Source of the DNA: Schoenoplectus triqueter
Taxonomy: Eukaryota; Streptophyta; Magnoliopsida; Poales; Cyperaceae
Direction of reading: 5' to 3'
DNA: 31,291 bases
Assembly (NCBI GenBank): GCA_964058805.1
Contig: CAXKVV010000245.1
Location: 1-31,291, forward strand
Both the position numbers and the translations under genes were made by a program. This document shows, piece by piece, positions 9,526-21,520 of this stretch (its first letter is position 1; every line of letters begins with the position of its first letter). A model generated the notes under the pieces. That model searched no databases, was not told the origin of the DNA, and saw only the letters and a program-made list of their open reading frames with translations.

Positions 9526-9566
<41 letters not shown>
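9526..9566. repeat. (AT)n microsatellite
   Basis: About 41 bp of uninterrupted alternating A and T. A shorter AT tract lies at 9937-9957. Confidence 0.95.
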
Positions 9567-9570
<4 letters not shown>

Positions 9571-10199
9571 CCAAGAGTATTGGCAGCCAAAAAAAAATTT
9601 ATGACTTGAATTTTTTTAAGAAAATCGTAGTTCAAGTATAAAATTAAATCTTAGATAATCTAACATTAATTCAGCTTAATTCTCAAAAATAAAGAGTACA
9701 TTAAATATACCAAATAAGAACTTTGAATAGAAAATATTTTTTAAGTGAAGAGATTGATGAATTTGATAGAGAGTAAAAAAATTAGAACAATTAATATAGT
9801 TATGAAAAAATATAAATGAAAGATTAATAAATTATAATATTTTATCCTATCAAATTATAGCATACTAAAATAATGATTTAACAATCAATGTAAAATTAGT
9901 AACTCAACAATTAATATATAATTTTAAAGGAGATCAATATATATATATATATATATAATTAAAAATTTAAGAAAAAAATCATATACTTAGTATATACTTT
10001 GAAGAACATTGGAGGCATCAAGCACCCCCAAGTCTACATTCAAAGGCGGTGTCAAGTATTGTCATCTTGGTTGAAAATAGACACCGATTTTTTCATTTAA
10101 GGCTTTTAAATTTAATTTCAAATAAAGCTATATATGTAATGATAATAACTAAAAGTTTCATCTCATCCAAATAATAAGTAATTGTATCCCATTTCATTA
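9567..10199. other. AT-rich spacer, no gene seen
   Basis: Includes the second AT microsatellite (9937-9957). A less AT-rich island at about 10005-10090 has GGAGGCATCAAGCACCCCC and GGCGGTGTCAAGTATTGTC and may be a transposon fragment. No coding frame. Confidence 0.5.
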
Positions 10200-10583
10200 C
10201 TAATTGCGCATCCGAGATCCGAATATAAATGAATAAAATATGGACTTAATTTTTTTGATCCGAATCGGTTCGGGTTAACTATCCGATTAATTATATTTTT
10301 TAAAGTAATTTTATGATTTAGTAGTAATTAATGCTTAAATATACAATAATTATATAGTAATTAAGGTTAATTATAAATTTATTAATATTTTATTACATAA
10401 AATTATATAAAAATAATTAATAAATAATTTATTATTTTACACGGGTCGGGTCGATCTATGACCCGTTGGATCAGATATGGAACAAGATTTTTTAACCCAA
10501 ATTTAATCAGGTCAAGTTAAAAAAATAATAAAATAATATGACCCGACCCGAATCCGACCTGACCCGACCCATTGACACCCCTA
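10200..10583. mobile_element. hAT-like MITE, right end clear
   Basis: The right end ...CCCGACCCATTGACACCCCTA, read on the minus strand, is TAGGGGTGTCAATGGGTCGGG, a familiar plant MITE terminus followed by GGGTCGGGTC subterminal repeats. The left side has GATCCGAATCGGTTCGGGTTA (from about 10257) but no matching clean terminus, so it is truncated or decayed. The middle is very AT-rich. The interior aligns with 3128-3535. The left boundary is a guess. Confidence 0.55.
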
Positions 10584-10591
10584 ATTATAAC

Positions 10592-10771
10592 CAACGACAC
10601 GAAAATTCACATCCTCTAGCGTATTTTGTGGGGTAAAGTGTCCGGATTTGAGCGGACCCCGTAAATTTAAAAATAGAGATTGAGTTTGAACAGACCGTAG
10701 TACAAATTCGATAACCATAATGAATTCGAATAATTATTAGTACTCTAGAAAATACTCACCCACTAAACGAA
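10592..10771. other. Spacer
   Basis: Contains the GAGCGGACCCCGTAAATTT segment noted for 9196. No gene seen. Confidence 0.4.
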
Positions 10772-10855
10772 GCACCGTAAGCCACCATCCCAAAATTTAT
10801 TATTATTTGACGGGCACCGTAAGCCACCATCCCAAAATTTATTATTATTAGACGG
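10772..10855. repeat. Tandem duplication, two 42-bp units
   Basis: 10772-10813 and 10814-10855 are direct, contiguous copies (GCACCGTAAGCCACCATCCC, then AAAATTTATTATTATT) that differ at one base (T versus A before GACGG). Confidence 0.95.
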
Positions 10856-11536
10856 TGAGTAAAAATAGTGTATCAGTAATCAGTATTAAATTGTATTTTT
10901 TCTTTATTTCTCCACTGTCACTTTACATTAATTTACAATGATACAACGGCGAAATCTTTTAAAAGGATTCTTATGTAGTGATTGTGGGAACATGAAGGGC
11001 CACTAACAGTGGAGATTCGATATTTTACCATTATTTGACTTGTCATTTGCTAATCATCGTTTCGGAATATTAATAACATATTATCATGGTACCTAACAAG
11101 TGTCAAGTGGTGTTTTAAATTATCGACTATTTCATCATCGAAATACTTAATAAAATCATAAATTATACTTAACATGAGTAGGATGTACTCGGGGAAATAA
11201 CTAAATATTGAAATATATCATATAAATAATTAATATTAATTAATACGAGTATAATTAGCACCAACTGGAAATACAAAGGGTTTCTAATTTCAGGATTAAT
11301 TAATACCTACGAAATAAGAGTGCTCTTTTAAAGATCAAAAGGCTCTCCCCGTATACAATTTTGTTCTAAATTTATCATAATTATACCATTCTGGCTACTA
11401 TAATTTAATTATTTTTTCAATATCTATATATATTACCTTGTAAATTTCTGTAAATTCTAAATATCTATAATCTTGTGCATATAACTTTTTATTTTTAATA
11501 AAGTTATCAAAGAATCATCATTATGTTTACACATGA
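10856..11536. other. AT-rich spacer, no gene seen
   Basis: No ORF, inverted repeat or RNA gene that I can support. Confidence 0.5.
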
Positions 11537-11625
11537 CAACATTTACATAGCCAATAATCAAATTATCTGCAATTTGCATTCAACAATTTACATAGCCAAT
11601 AATCAAATTATCTGCAATTTGCATT
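11537..11625. repeat. Tandem duplication, 44/45-bp units
   Basis: 11537-11580 and 11581-11625 are direct copies beginning CAACA(A)TTTACATAGCC and ending GCAATTTGCATT. They differ only by one extra A. Confidence 0.95.
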
Positions 11626-12009
11626 TACGCGTTATGTAGTATGTTTTGGTACATACTACTTAAAAATTGAACGTCCATGAAATGTCAAAATCATTTTCAG
11701 TACATCAGCCAACAAAATCAAGTTTAAATAATAAAAAAAGATCTTCTGAAATAAGTTTTAAAGTTATCTCGGGACTCGGACTCGTAAAGCTTATAAAATT
11801 GACATGACAATTAGGATGGTACCAATACATAAATAAAAAATTGAAACATACCGTTGTTTGCTTTTTGTCGCGTTTGGTGAAATTTAAAAGTAAAGACAAT
11901 GCAATTTGGAAGAAAAAAATTAATCCGACTTGTAATTCATGCTCTATTTTAAACAGGGTCAAACTCCATAGTTCGCAACAAAATTGTGTATATGTGCATA
12001 TGGAGACAA
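11626..12009. other. Spacer before tract Y
   Basis: AT-rich and not obviously shared with the other Y copy. Frames on both strands at 11705-12101 overlap each other and have no recognisable domain. Confidence 0.4.
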
Positions 12010-13021
<1,012 letters not shown>

Positions 13022-13373
13022 TAAGCTATCAGCTAATGTCAATCCCTATCAAGGGGATATTGAGTGAGCTTCAAACTCTGTAGACAATAGACAGGGAGAA
13101 TGTTAGGTTCTATCAATAAAAATGCTAAATCACCAGATAAACTGGTAAGAAAACAGGACCATAGCTACCTCCTCCCTTCAAACAGATTTCCATTTATCAT
13201 TTAGCTATGATTTTGGAAATTTTAAGAGCTTTATTTTGGAATAACAAATAAAATAATTAAATGCAAATGTGGCAGGTGTAATTTAAGCAGTCCAATCCGT
13301 GCAATGAATTGGAGAGTGAAATTATAGAACTCCAGATTTTGTGTTGACTAAAATTTAAACAAAATTGCTAGAA
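13022..13373. other. Linker between Y copy 1 and X copy 2
   Basis: This stretch of about 350 bp joins Y1 to X2. The equivalent Y2-X3 junction at 16587 lacks it and passes directly into AACATTGAAAAATCG. It is either an insertion here or a deletion there. No gene seen. Confidence 0.5.
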
Positions 13374-13707
13374 TTTAGATCTACTAATTTTAGGTTCATT
13401 ACCTTCTCCCAAGTACAGAAATTATAATCTAAACATTGAAAAATCTCGTAATTTGTGAGAAAACTGAGGGAAATAATTTGGACCGACGCCTTAAGTGAAG
13501 CCCAAAAATATCTAAAGTCCGTATATATGTCAATAATGAACATGTAAACGTAATACATAATTTAGGCCCATCATCCCACAGTACGTTAACACTCTAAAAT
13601 TATCAGATAAAAAAAAATTGCGAATCTGATATAGTTTATTTTTTTCTTTTGTTTTTTTAGTAAAATGAGATTTTTTAAGTTAATTTCTAAATATTCATAA
13701 AAAATTC

Positions 13708-13982
13708 TAGAGGAGGCAATCGGGCGGGTCGGGTCGGGCGGGCCGGGTCAGTTTGACCTTCTAGAAGAAATCGGATCGGGCCGGGTCAATTTATATGTTA
13801 TGTTTTTTCAGATCGTTGATAGATTTTGATTGGATTAAAAACCATTTTATCTCGGGTCGGGTCGGGTCGGGTTCGGATCAGATCGAGTCAGTTTGACTTT
13901 CTTAAAAAATCAGGTCAGATCGGATTTGAGTTCGGACGGATCGGGCGGGTTTCTCGAGTCGGGTCGGGTTCTGCCACCTTTA
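13708..13982. mobile_element. hAT-type MITE with perfect TSD, copy in X2
   Basis: The ends are TAGAGGAGGCAATCGGGC... and ...CTGCCACCTTTA. Target duplications AAAAATTC are perfect at 13700-13707 and 13983-13990. The 275-bp element has GGGTCGGGTCGGG subterminal arrays on both sides, is non-coding, and is orthologous to the MITE at 335-615. Confidence 0.88.
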
Positions 13983-14126
13983 AAAAATTCTATCTGGTTT
14001 CGAACTATTTCTTTTTCGTCTCAAAAAGGCTTAATGATGACTTAATAAAAGAGCCAGAACAAAGAACAATTTAGAACCAAAACCGAGTAAATTGATAGGC
14101 CATTGAAAACGAAAAGGCAAGAATAA

Positions 14127-14597
14127 TCTATACTATTATATAAAGCATTTAAGAATTGGAGAGTACATTTTTTGTCATGATATATTTTTATTATACCCAT
14201 TTTATCTCTCAATTAGATGAATAATATTTATTTTTGGTTGATCGAACGTATGTGATCGCGTCCATTGATCCCCTCTTTCTCTCCATTTCTTTCCCTTATA
14301 TACTATTATTTCCATAATATTATTATTTTTATTTAGCAACCTTGTACATATTTGATAAGAAATTAATGGTGATAATATATATTAGAATAATTTACTTTTC
14401 TTGCCATAAAAATCATGAATCATTAACTCATATTGTGCAAAAATCTCATCCAAGATTAAATATAGTCTTTATTATAGGTTTTCTCTATAATTTGATGAAT
14501 TTATAATTTAATATTAGATAAATATGAATTTTTTTATCTTATAATATTTTAATGTTTAAATAAAAGAGTTTGCTGAAACGCGCGGGTATATAGCTAG
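14127..14597 (+). mobile_element. Non-autonomous Helitron, 471 bp, with internal empty-site proof
   Basis: Starts TCTATACTATTATATAAAGC and ends CGCGCGGGTATATAGCTAG, inserted between host A and T with no target duplication: GAATAA | element | TTTGTT. X copy 1 at about 750-760 reads GAATAATTTGTT uninterrupted, which fixes both ends to the base. It has TC and CTAG ends and a GC-rich block near the 3' end as expected of Helitrons, and no ORF. It is in the same family as 2019-2361 (minus). Confidence 0.9.
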
Positions 14598-15412
14598 TTT
14601 GTTAAAAAGAGAAGGCGCATATATATAGGGAAGGATCACTTGAAGATAGTTATCTTGACGATCTTAACAATTTTGATAATAAATTTCTAAATAAATATGA
14701 AAAAAATCATAAAAATAGAAAAAAAATCTTATGAATATGTTCTTCTACTTATTGATTGACGGTGATTCAAATTTTATATAAATTTCAGTCTTTTGATATT
14801 CCATTAAAGACCATCAAATTATAACCATTATAAATTATCAAAATAAGTAAATAACCCATTGTGAAGTGATCCACACCCATATATATGTATCCTGGCTACA
14901 AATCGTTCCGAGTGGATAACATTAATCTACCTTGCTAGCATCCATAAAAAAAAAAACAAAGCACCGAGTCTGTAAATATCAGTCTTCTTTTTATTTGTTA
15001 ATTCAAGCATGGCAGTGGATGAATGATGTGCCGGATGTTAGTTAATTACAAAATAATAGAAGAATCGATGATAATCATTCACAAATTATGTTAAGTAGTT
15101 ACAGTATTTTGTTCGTTAGTTGTTTGTATGAACAATGGTGTGTTATATTTTTTTTATTTACATTTCGATCACACAGTAATAATTTTATGAACTACCAATA
15201 ATGTCACAATATAATTATGATTTCCAGCTTTCAAATTTTTTTTGTATAAGATTTTAGATGGAGTCTTGAAGATTTACGATGGAAACCATTCTACTCATTG
15301 TGAGTAATTGGAGGAAACTAATATTCTACCTTAGAGTTTCAAACATAAAAATACTAGTATTAATTTATAAGTGATTTCCATAGAAATCACATTTTGTTCA
15401 CGTCAATAATAA

Positions 15413-15634
15413 CTATAGTTTGCAGGGTTTTATGTTCTTAAATGTTTGAAATAATTCAAATCAATATTGACACTTTGCAACTCATTCATCGAGATCTAAA
15501 GGAGAATTTTGCATAAGATAATAAATCTTTATTTCTCTTTTTACAGTCATCCCTTTTTGCATAATTATGGTTAAAAAGATCTATATTTGAGCTATCTAGT
15601 GCCAAAATAACTATAATGAATTGAATAAGCAATT
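15413..15634. other. Junction of X copy 2 and Y copy 2
   Basis: About 220 bp that I could not match to copy 1. It may be the original X-Y link that was displaced in copy 1. No gene. Confidence 0.4.
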
Positions 15635-16587
15635 ATTTGATGAATACCTCTTTTGGATATATCTAGCACTATTTCTTTTGCAAAGGGCACAAAAAATTGT
15701 TTTAAAGCCTCAGTTTTTTGTTTTGATAAAAAAATTTACTTTTGATCTCGGAGAAATTGACTTCATTATGTGTTTTAGCCTATTCAAATATGTCCAATTG
15801 TTCTTGGATATTTTGCAAAATTCTATTTATATTGTATCAAATATCTCTTTCTATAAAAAATTTTTTTGTAAAACCCACATTGTTGATATTTTTAATGCTC
15901 AATAAAATATTCATTTTACCATGATACTGATATATCAGCATGAGTTAGCCAACTCATTTTATGTTGTCATTTGTACTTGCCATATCAACAAGATCATTTT
16001 ACTAAGGATTAAGGATTTATTTGTTCATGCTCAATAATTCAAGAAACTCTGGTCGACTTATTTTATCTATTTTTTTATTTTCACCATTTGAAGCATCTAA
16101 TGATGACATTTTTCTTAATTGAAAACTTGTATTATGATAAGTATGGAGTAATTAGCTCGAAATTCCACATTATTGTAGAAATGTATTCTCAATCATAAAG
16201 CTAATTTGCACCACGAGTTTACTCAAAAAAATTGTACCATGAGCACACAAAAAATCACCATGTCTTTATACTTCATTTTTGTGCATTTCAAGTTTCCTCT
16301 TAAAAAATAATATTCAAATTGAACATGAGGCGTATTGTGTGTTAAGCCTATTATGAGATTTTTTTAAGATACTTTTATTTATTAATTCTCCTCTAGAATG
16401 TATGAAGGGGTTCCTGGAAGGATCGATATTTGCATGGACAGAGCAAATAATAACAACGATGATATGATATTAATAATAATAGTAATTACTACTAATAAAT
16501 AAGTAAATATGGGAAAGGAAAGAAAAAAACAAGATGCAAAGACAAATCCTTATCTCCGGTCTTGGTGTAAAGTAAATCCATTATTAT
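15635..16587. repeat. Segmental duplication tract Y, copy 2
   Basis: Collinear with 12010-13021 (landmarks listed there), with substantial divergence. It ends at AAATCCATTATTAT and continues directly into X copy 3 (CAACATTGAAAAATCG). Frames at 15621-15924 and 16492-16725 are not conserved in copy 1 and are not considered genes. Confidence 0.8.
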
Positions 16588-17240
16588 CTCAACATTGAAA
16601 AATCGCTTAATTCGTGAGAAATCTGGAGGAAATAAATACAAAAGAGAGAGCAAAAAAGAATTGGGCACTGCATTAGACAATTGGATCAACGCCTGAGGTG
16701 AAGCCCGATTATATCTAAGGTCCATAATCTCACATGTGTGTGGGTGTGTTTGGATGGTGAAATGATTAGTGAAAGAATAGCGTTATTTTGGTTAGTAGTT
16801 GAGAATAATGTGATGTTAGTGATATCTCGGTGCTATTTTTTACTATTTTGGGTTAGTAAAATATTATTTGAATGATAACTTGAGAACAATAAAGAAAATA
16901 GTTAAAATAATTATTTTTTTTAGTATTTTATTTAATAATAATATTTATTTAATACTACTTCATACTAATATAAAAGAAAAAATAATTTTGTTTTAACATA
17001 TTAGTACTGTTCTGCTATTATTCTCGATTTCAATTTTGTGTTTGAATGGTTACTAATCTGATAACAGTACTGCTATTCGCAAAATAGTACTATTATACCC
17101 CATCCAAACTCACCCGTGTCGTTAGCTCTCACAATTATTTAGATAAAAATAAAATTGGAACTCCGATATAGTTTCTTTATTTGTTTTGTAAAAAAAAAAT
17201 TCAGAACAAATAAATTCATAAGCCATTGAATATGTAAAAG
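16588..17240. repeat. Diverged tract X, copy 3, left part
   Basis: Matches the left part of X1/X2: AACATTGAAAAATCGCTTAA, TCGTGAGAAATCTGGAGG, GCCTGAGGTGAAGCCCGA, and after the MITE ATTATTTAGATAAAAATAA, CTCCGATATAGTTTCTTT, GAACAAATAAATTCATAAGC. It lacks the TAGAGGTG MITE and the flanking ~100 bp of X1/X2, and has its own MITE at 16742-17115. Confidence 0.7.
16742..17115. mobile_element. Tourist-like MITE, 374 bp
   Basis: The ends GGGTGTGTTTGGATGG and CCATCCAAACTCACCC are inverted repeats with one mismatch. Further in, GAATAGCGTTATTTTGG / CAAAATAGTACTATTATAC are weaker matches. GGGTNTGTTTGG termini are typical of PIF/Harbinger-related Tourist MITEs, but the expected 3-bp TAA/TTA duplication is not obvious; GTGT flanks both sides. 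Non-coding. Confidence 0.75.
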
Positions 17241-19529
17241 AAAAAGTAATAATTATACATGAAACAGAGAACATAAATGAAATTTACTCCAATGATCTCA
17301 CTTTATATAATTTTTATTTCCCATCGGTTGATATTTCTGAACCAACGGCTGTAGATCAAAATTGAATCTTTATACAGCCGGTTACTTGCCAATATAGCCG
17401 GTCAATAACCGGTTGCGGAAGGATAATTTAGTCATGTAAAAAGTGCTCCGTCTAATCTATTCCCCTCTGTCGCCCGCTCTCCTTGGAGCCTCGAACAAAG
17501 CTCTCTATCTGCGCCAATGTGACCTCCCTGTCATAGATCCGCACCTCCTTAAACCTCTCTTTGTTTAGCGCTCCACCTTCCTCAGTCATGAGATGTCCAT
17601 AGCACTATCACTACGGATGAGTTAGTCTTGTTGAATTCTCTTGATTCTTATGTTTTGCAATTTGTAAAAATGTGGAGGACGAAGGCTAGGATTGCTGAGG
17701 CTGTCAGTCAATTGCCAATTGGATGTAGAACGCTGGAGCTTTCTTTTGGGGTGGCTAGAACCTTTTCATTCATGTGCTCAAGATTTTCAAATGATTGATA
17801 TTTGCCTAAATAATTAGATTGGAGCATTCAGCTTCAAGCATTGATTGCTGGAAGCATTCAACGAGGGTGCATCCCAGTGAAAGCATCTTGCTTGTGCCAT
17901 CTCTCATAGAGGTGTTTATTAGATGATGGTTTTCACATTTTTGGTTTCAGTCAATCAGTAGGGTGAAATTTCTTTTTTTATTTTTTCTTTTCAATGACAT
18001 AATCAATTGCTAAATTGTAGAACTAAGAAATTGATATGCAACTTTTCTGCTCCTCTTTTGACTTTCATAAAGTATCTTCATCACACAGTTGTCAGTTTGT
18101 CTTTATTAGTTAGGATTTAGGGGTTTTTCTGTTAGTAGGTTCTTTGTACAGTTTAATTCGATGCAAGTTCCCTTGAATTTACTATGGTTGTTTGTTCAAT
18201 TCCGGCACTGAAATATACACCTGCAGATGAGGCATGCGGACCCAGAATTCTTCAAAAACCAACTAAGATTAAGGAATGTTACAAAAAATAAAAGTAATTT
18301 CCATCGTATTTTGGTATAGTTTGGTTCTTATTCTACGTCTCTGAACTGGTACCAGTTATACGATAAATACTAGTAGCAGAATGTTTCTCTCAGTTCAAGT
18401 ATTTTTTTTAATCTTTGCAGTGGTTACAAAGTCGTAGATGGACATTGAACTCTTCATCCTTGAATAGACAACAATTCTAGAACTTTCTTTTTCTAGCCAA
18501 CAACGCTACCACCGCTCCCCATCTCTCAGCTCAAGTTATTATTGAAATATGAAAACTTAAAAACACTATAACCTTACAATCTACATCTAATAAGTCAGTA
18601 AAGAAAACAAAAAGATAATTTTTCTTAAAATTTAAAGATACAAGCTGATATATATCCGAACTGGCACATTATTAAACAACAATTTTAAGTAACAAGATAT
18701 CTTTATTTCAGTATCTAATACCAACGGATTGCAGCTTCTTGACAGGTCATCTGGCTATAAACGCCCCATGACAAAAGTTGTTTGAATTAAGTTTCATAAA
18801 AGAGACGAAATATATATTTTTTAAAGCGTCAAAAGAAGACTGGTAGTTAATCTAATATAGGGTCTTGATAGCTTTATGCAATAGAAGTGAGAGTGTACAA
18901 AGTGATAAAGTGAAACATGTACTCTAATGCATATTCTTTACTCAGTCTTTTCAAAACTAAACCTTTGTTAATCACTAATTTTGCCAGTTACACTTCAAAT
19001 CTGGAATTAATCCCAATTTTTTTCTTTCTGAATTACCCCACAATCAATCAAATAGGCAAGATTTGAATATTAAAGTGAAATACATGAAGAGCTCCAAGAA
19101 TTGGAAGTATAACATAATTTAGTTAAAATATTGCAGAATAAATTAATGGTCACTTAAATGCTCGCTATCATTGGAAAAAATCAATGCACATACCACGACC
19201 TTCTAATGAAGAAGTTATCTAAAACCTTTCAATTCTTTCAATAGAAGAGAAGTGCTAGTTTTCAAGAATGAAATCTTCGGAAAAGAGAAAATCAAAAGGG
19301 GTGTGGGGAGAGGTGGATGTAGGAGAAGCTATGAAGCAAGAAGACGGGTGAAGATGGATGGAGAATTGCGAGGTAATTAAAGGCGAATCGGAGTAAGAGA
19401 GAGAGATCGGAAACGGAGAGTGTAGTTCGAGGAAAACGGCATTAAACGGCGCTAAAAAAAAATCACAGATGTTTCCGGTTTTACCCTTAACGAAATTAAT
19501 CCCTTTTCTAATTACGATGTGATCATGGG
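17241..19529. other. 2.3-kb gene-like insertion inside X copy 3
   Basis: X copy 3 stops at about 17240 and resumes at about 19530. The intervening DNA is less AT-rich at both ends. On the minus strand, 19440-19250 is pyrimidine-rich with CTCTCTCTCTTACTCC, like a plant 5' leader, while 17590-17450 has an open, charged reading frame. On the plus strand, 17320-17440 contains CAACGGCTGTAGATCAAAAT and AAGGATAATTTAGTCATG, sequences of a kind often found in plant promoters. The middle (17820-19200) holds short open stretches on both strands that do not join into a clear gene. It could be a decayed gene, a non-coding RNA gene or a captured fragment. Confidence 0.4.
17452..17589 (-). pseudogene. Possible C-terminal exon of an unrecognised gene
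   Basis: Minus-strand frame of 45 codons from ATG 17589 to TAG 17452-17454. It includes KERFKEVRIYDREVTLAQIE and then SFVRGSKESGRQRGID, and is open for five more codons upstream before an in-frame TAG. The composition is strongly charged and helical and looks more like protein than the plus-strand readings, which are broken by stops. No family is recognised. If real, it may be the last exon of a gene whose leader is at 19250-19440, but I could not assemble intermediate exons. A short upstream minus-strand run (LYERWHKQDAFTGMHPR, about 17870-17925) ends in a stop and may belong to it. Confidence 0.25.
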
Positions 19530-19860
19530 ACCAATACAATTTAATGATAGTCATTCACAGATTATGTTAAGAAGTTGTAGTATTTTGTTTTTAGTTATCT
19601 GCATGAATTGGTTTTTTAGATGTTTTTGTAATAAAATCTTGATCACACTGTAATAATTTCATGAACTAACAATAAGTCACAATATAATTATGATTTTTCA
19701 CCTTTCAATATTATTTATATAAGATTTAATTGAAAAATTGTGATGACAACCATTCATAATCGGTACAGTTCCATGGTGAGGAATTGGAGGAAACTAATCT
19801 TCTATTTAGCGGTTAGAGTTTCGAACATAGCAAAACTAATGAAAATCACATTTCTCAAAA
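19530..19860. repeat. Diverged tract X, copy 3, right part
   Basis: Collinear with 1185-1500: TAGTCATTCACAGATTATG, GATCACACTGTAATAATTTC, CACAATATAATTATGATTTT, GGAATTGGAGGAAACTAATC, TTAGAGTTTCGAACATA. Divergence is well above that of X1 versus X2. Confidence 0.75.
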
Positions 19861-20819
19861 AGAATATAGATAATTTATTTTCTTCAAATTTAGAAATTTC
19901 TCAAAGTAAATATAGATAGTCGTGCTTCTCTTAATTTCGGGCATTCTATCGGACTATTTTATTATGCTAGCAGTTAATAATTCAAAAATACTTATGATTC
20001 TATTATTCTTTAGTTAGTTTCTTTCTGGTAGAGAACATAATCTGCGAATATAACAAAATTAATTAGAAAAACTTTTAATTTATTTTAGGATTCTATCATT
20101 ATGAACCAACCAAACTTTTAATTTATTTTAGGATTCTATTAGAAATTTGTGATTTTTAACAATGTATTTTTTTTATAGTCGCATAATTTTTGACAGAAGC
20201 GGTCTTAACTCTGTGTTGTCGTTATTCCGCTGCCATCCAATTTCTAATTATCTCATATGCTAACTTTGATTTCTTACTGTCAACAATATAATATATAGAA
20301 CCAAAGGGAGAATAATAAAGAAATTTTACAAAGCCCCATTAAATCGTAATTAATTACAGCTGGTTGTCCTTTGCACATCCAAGAGATAACGAAAAGCATG
20401 GCACACTACATAACAGAATTCTTCACCTCATTCACACACACACGTACATACTAAATAACAAACAAACGTAATAGTTAACATGTATAGTTTCAATCAGCAC
20501 ATATAAACACAGTAACAAATTAATAGTTCAGAAAAACGTTAGACAAGGATCAAGAGTTCGTAATTCAGATATAATTCTCATATAGTTTGTTTTATATAAT
20601 ACAAATAAGATATATATTGTAATGCTAAAATTTTTGAAAGCTTGATTAAAGAGTAAATAATATCATGTTAAATTTTATATAATACAAATTATTCGCCAAT
20701 AATTTGAGAATCTTGTTACTATGTATATAACCAACAATATTTCCCAAATGATGTTATATGCACTACCAGAAATTCAGAATGCATTTTAATCAGAGATGTA
20801 TATCATGCATAGAATCTGA
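19861..20819. other. Spacer with one short direct repeat
   Basis: AT-rich. A 28-bp segment (AAACTTTTAATTTATTTTAG, then GATTCTAT) occurs at 20069-20096 and again at 20112-20139. No gene seen. Confidence 0.55.
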
Positions 20820-21060
20820 ATATTGAACGGAGAATGGCTCATGCTCCGGCAAAAATCGTCAAGTGGTAACACTAATCTATGTAGCATCCATCCAGAAAAA
20901 GCAAAAGGGTAAGTAAATAAATAAGAAGGTGATGTTAGTTATAAAATAATATAAGAATGATAGTCATTCACAGTCTGTGTTAAGTTGTGTGTAAGATTTT
21001 TTTAAACAATCTTACAGAAATAATGTCATGAACTACTACCCATGTCACAATGCTTTTCCT
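20820..21060. repeat. Tract X, copy 4, weak fragment
   Basis: Shares the order of short blocks with 1025-1350: AAATCGTCAAGTGGTAACAC / AAATCGTTCCGAGTGGATAA, TAATCTATGTAGCATCCATC, GATGTTAGTTATAAAATAAT, GAATGATAGTCATTCACA, ATGAACTACTACCCATGTCA. It is the most diverged copy and its limits are approximate. Confidence 0.55.
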
Positions 21061-21184
21061 CAATATCTTTTTTCAGACAATTTAGATGTAATTCTATATG
21101 CTCGACATAGATGTAATTTATTTTATTTAATAAAATGTTGGAAGGAGTTACAAACCTTTCAAAATAAATAAAAAATGGCACAAG

Positions 21185-21520
21185 GGTATGCCAGTGCAAA
21201 ACATCAAAATCTCAAATTTTAAATTAAAAATGACCGATTAGAATCATTTAATATATTTTTCATATTAAACTCCTGTAGAAAATTAAATTTTATATTTAAA
21301 AAAAAATCTTTTGCTATTTATTTGAATAGGAAGAAAATGATTACTATTGGACGATAAAAAATTCTCAAATCATATAACTTTGTCTTGACCCAAAAAATTA
21401 CAAAAAAAAATAAAATTATAAAATTTAATTCTCTACAAAAGTTTGATATGAAGGATAAATTAAGCAATTCAAACTGGTCATGTTTAACTTAAAATATGGG
21501 ATTTTGATGCGTTGCATGGA
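21185..21520. mobile_element. Fold-back element with ~110-bp inverted arms
   Basis: The left arm (about 21185-21300) contains AACATCAAAATCTCAAATTT, ATGACCGATTAGAATCA, and CTGTAGAAAATTAAATTTTA. The right arm (about 21411-21520) contains their inverted partners: AAATATGGGATTTTGATGC, TTCAAACTGGTCAT, and TAAAATTTAATTCTCTACA. About 110 bp of loop separates them. Length and structure fit a long-TIR MITE; target duplications were not identified. The 62-codon frame at 21480 runs through the right arm and is not a gene. Confidence 0.65.

Larger units (their letters stand above)
13374..15412. repeat. Segmental duplication tract X, copy 2
   Basis: Near-identical to 1-1549 over its whole length apart from the 471-bp Helitron at 14127-14597, a 15-bp insertion (GCGCATATATATAGG region near 14615) and scattered substitutions. 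Collinearity ends after GTCAATAATA (about 15412), the point where copy 1 also leaves the alignment. No coding frame is conserved between the copies, so the duplicated unit looks like intergenic DNA. Confidence 0.88.
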
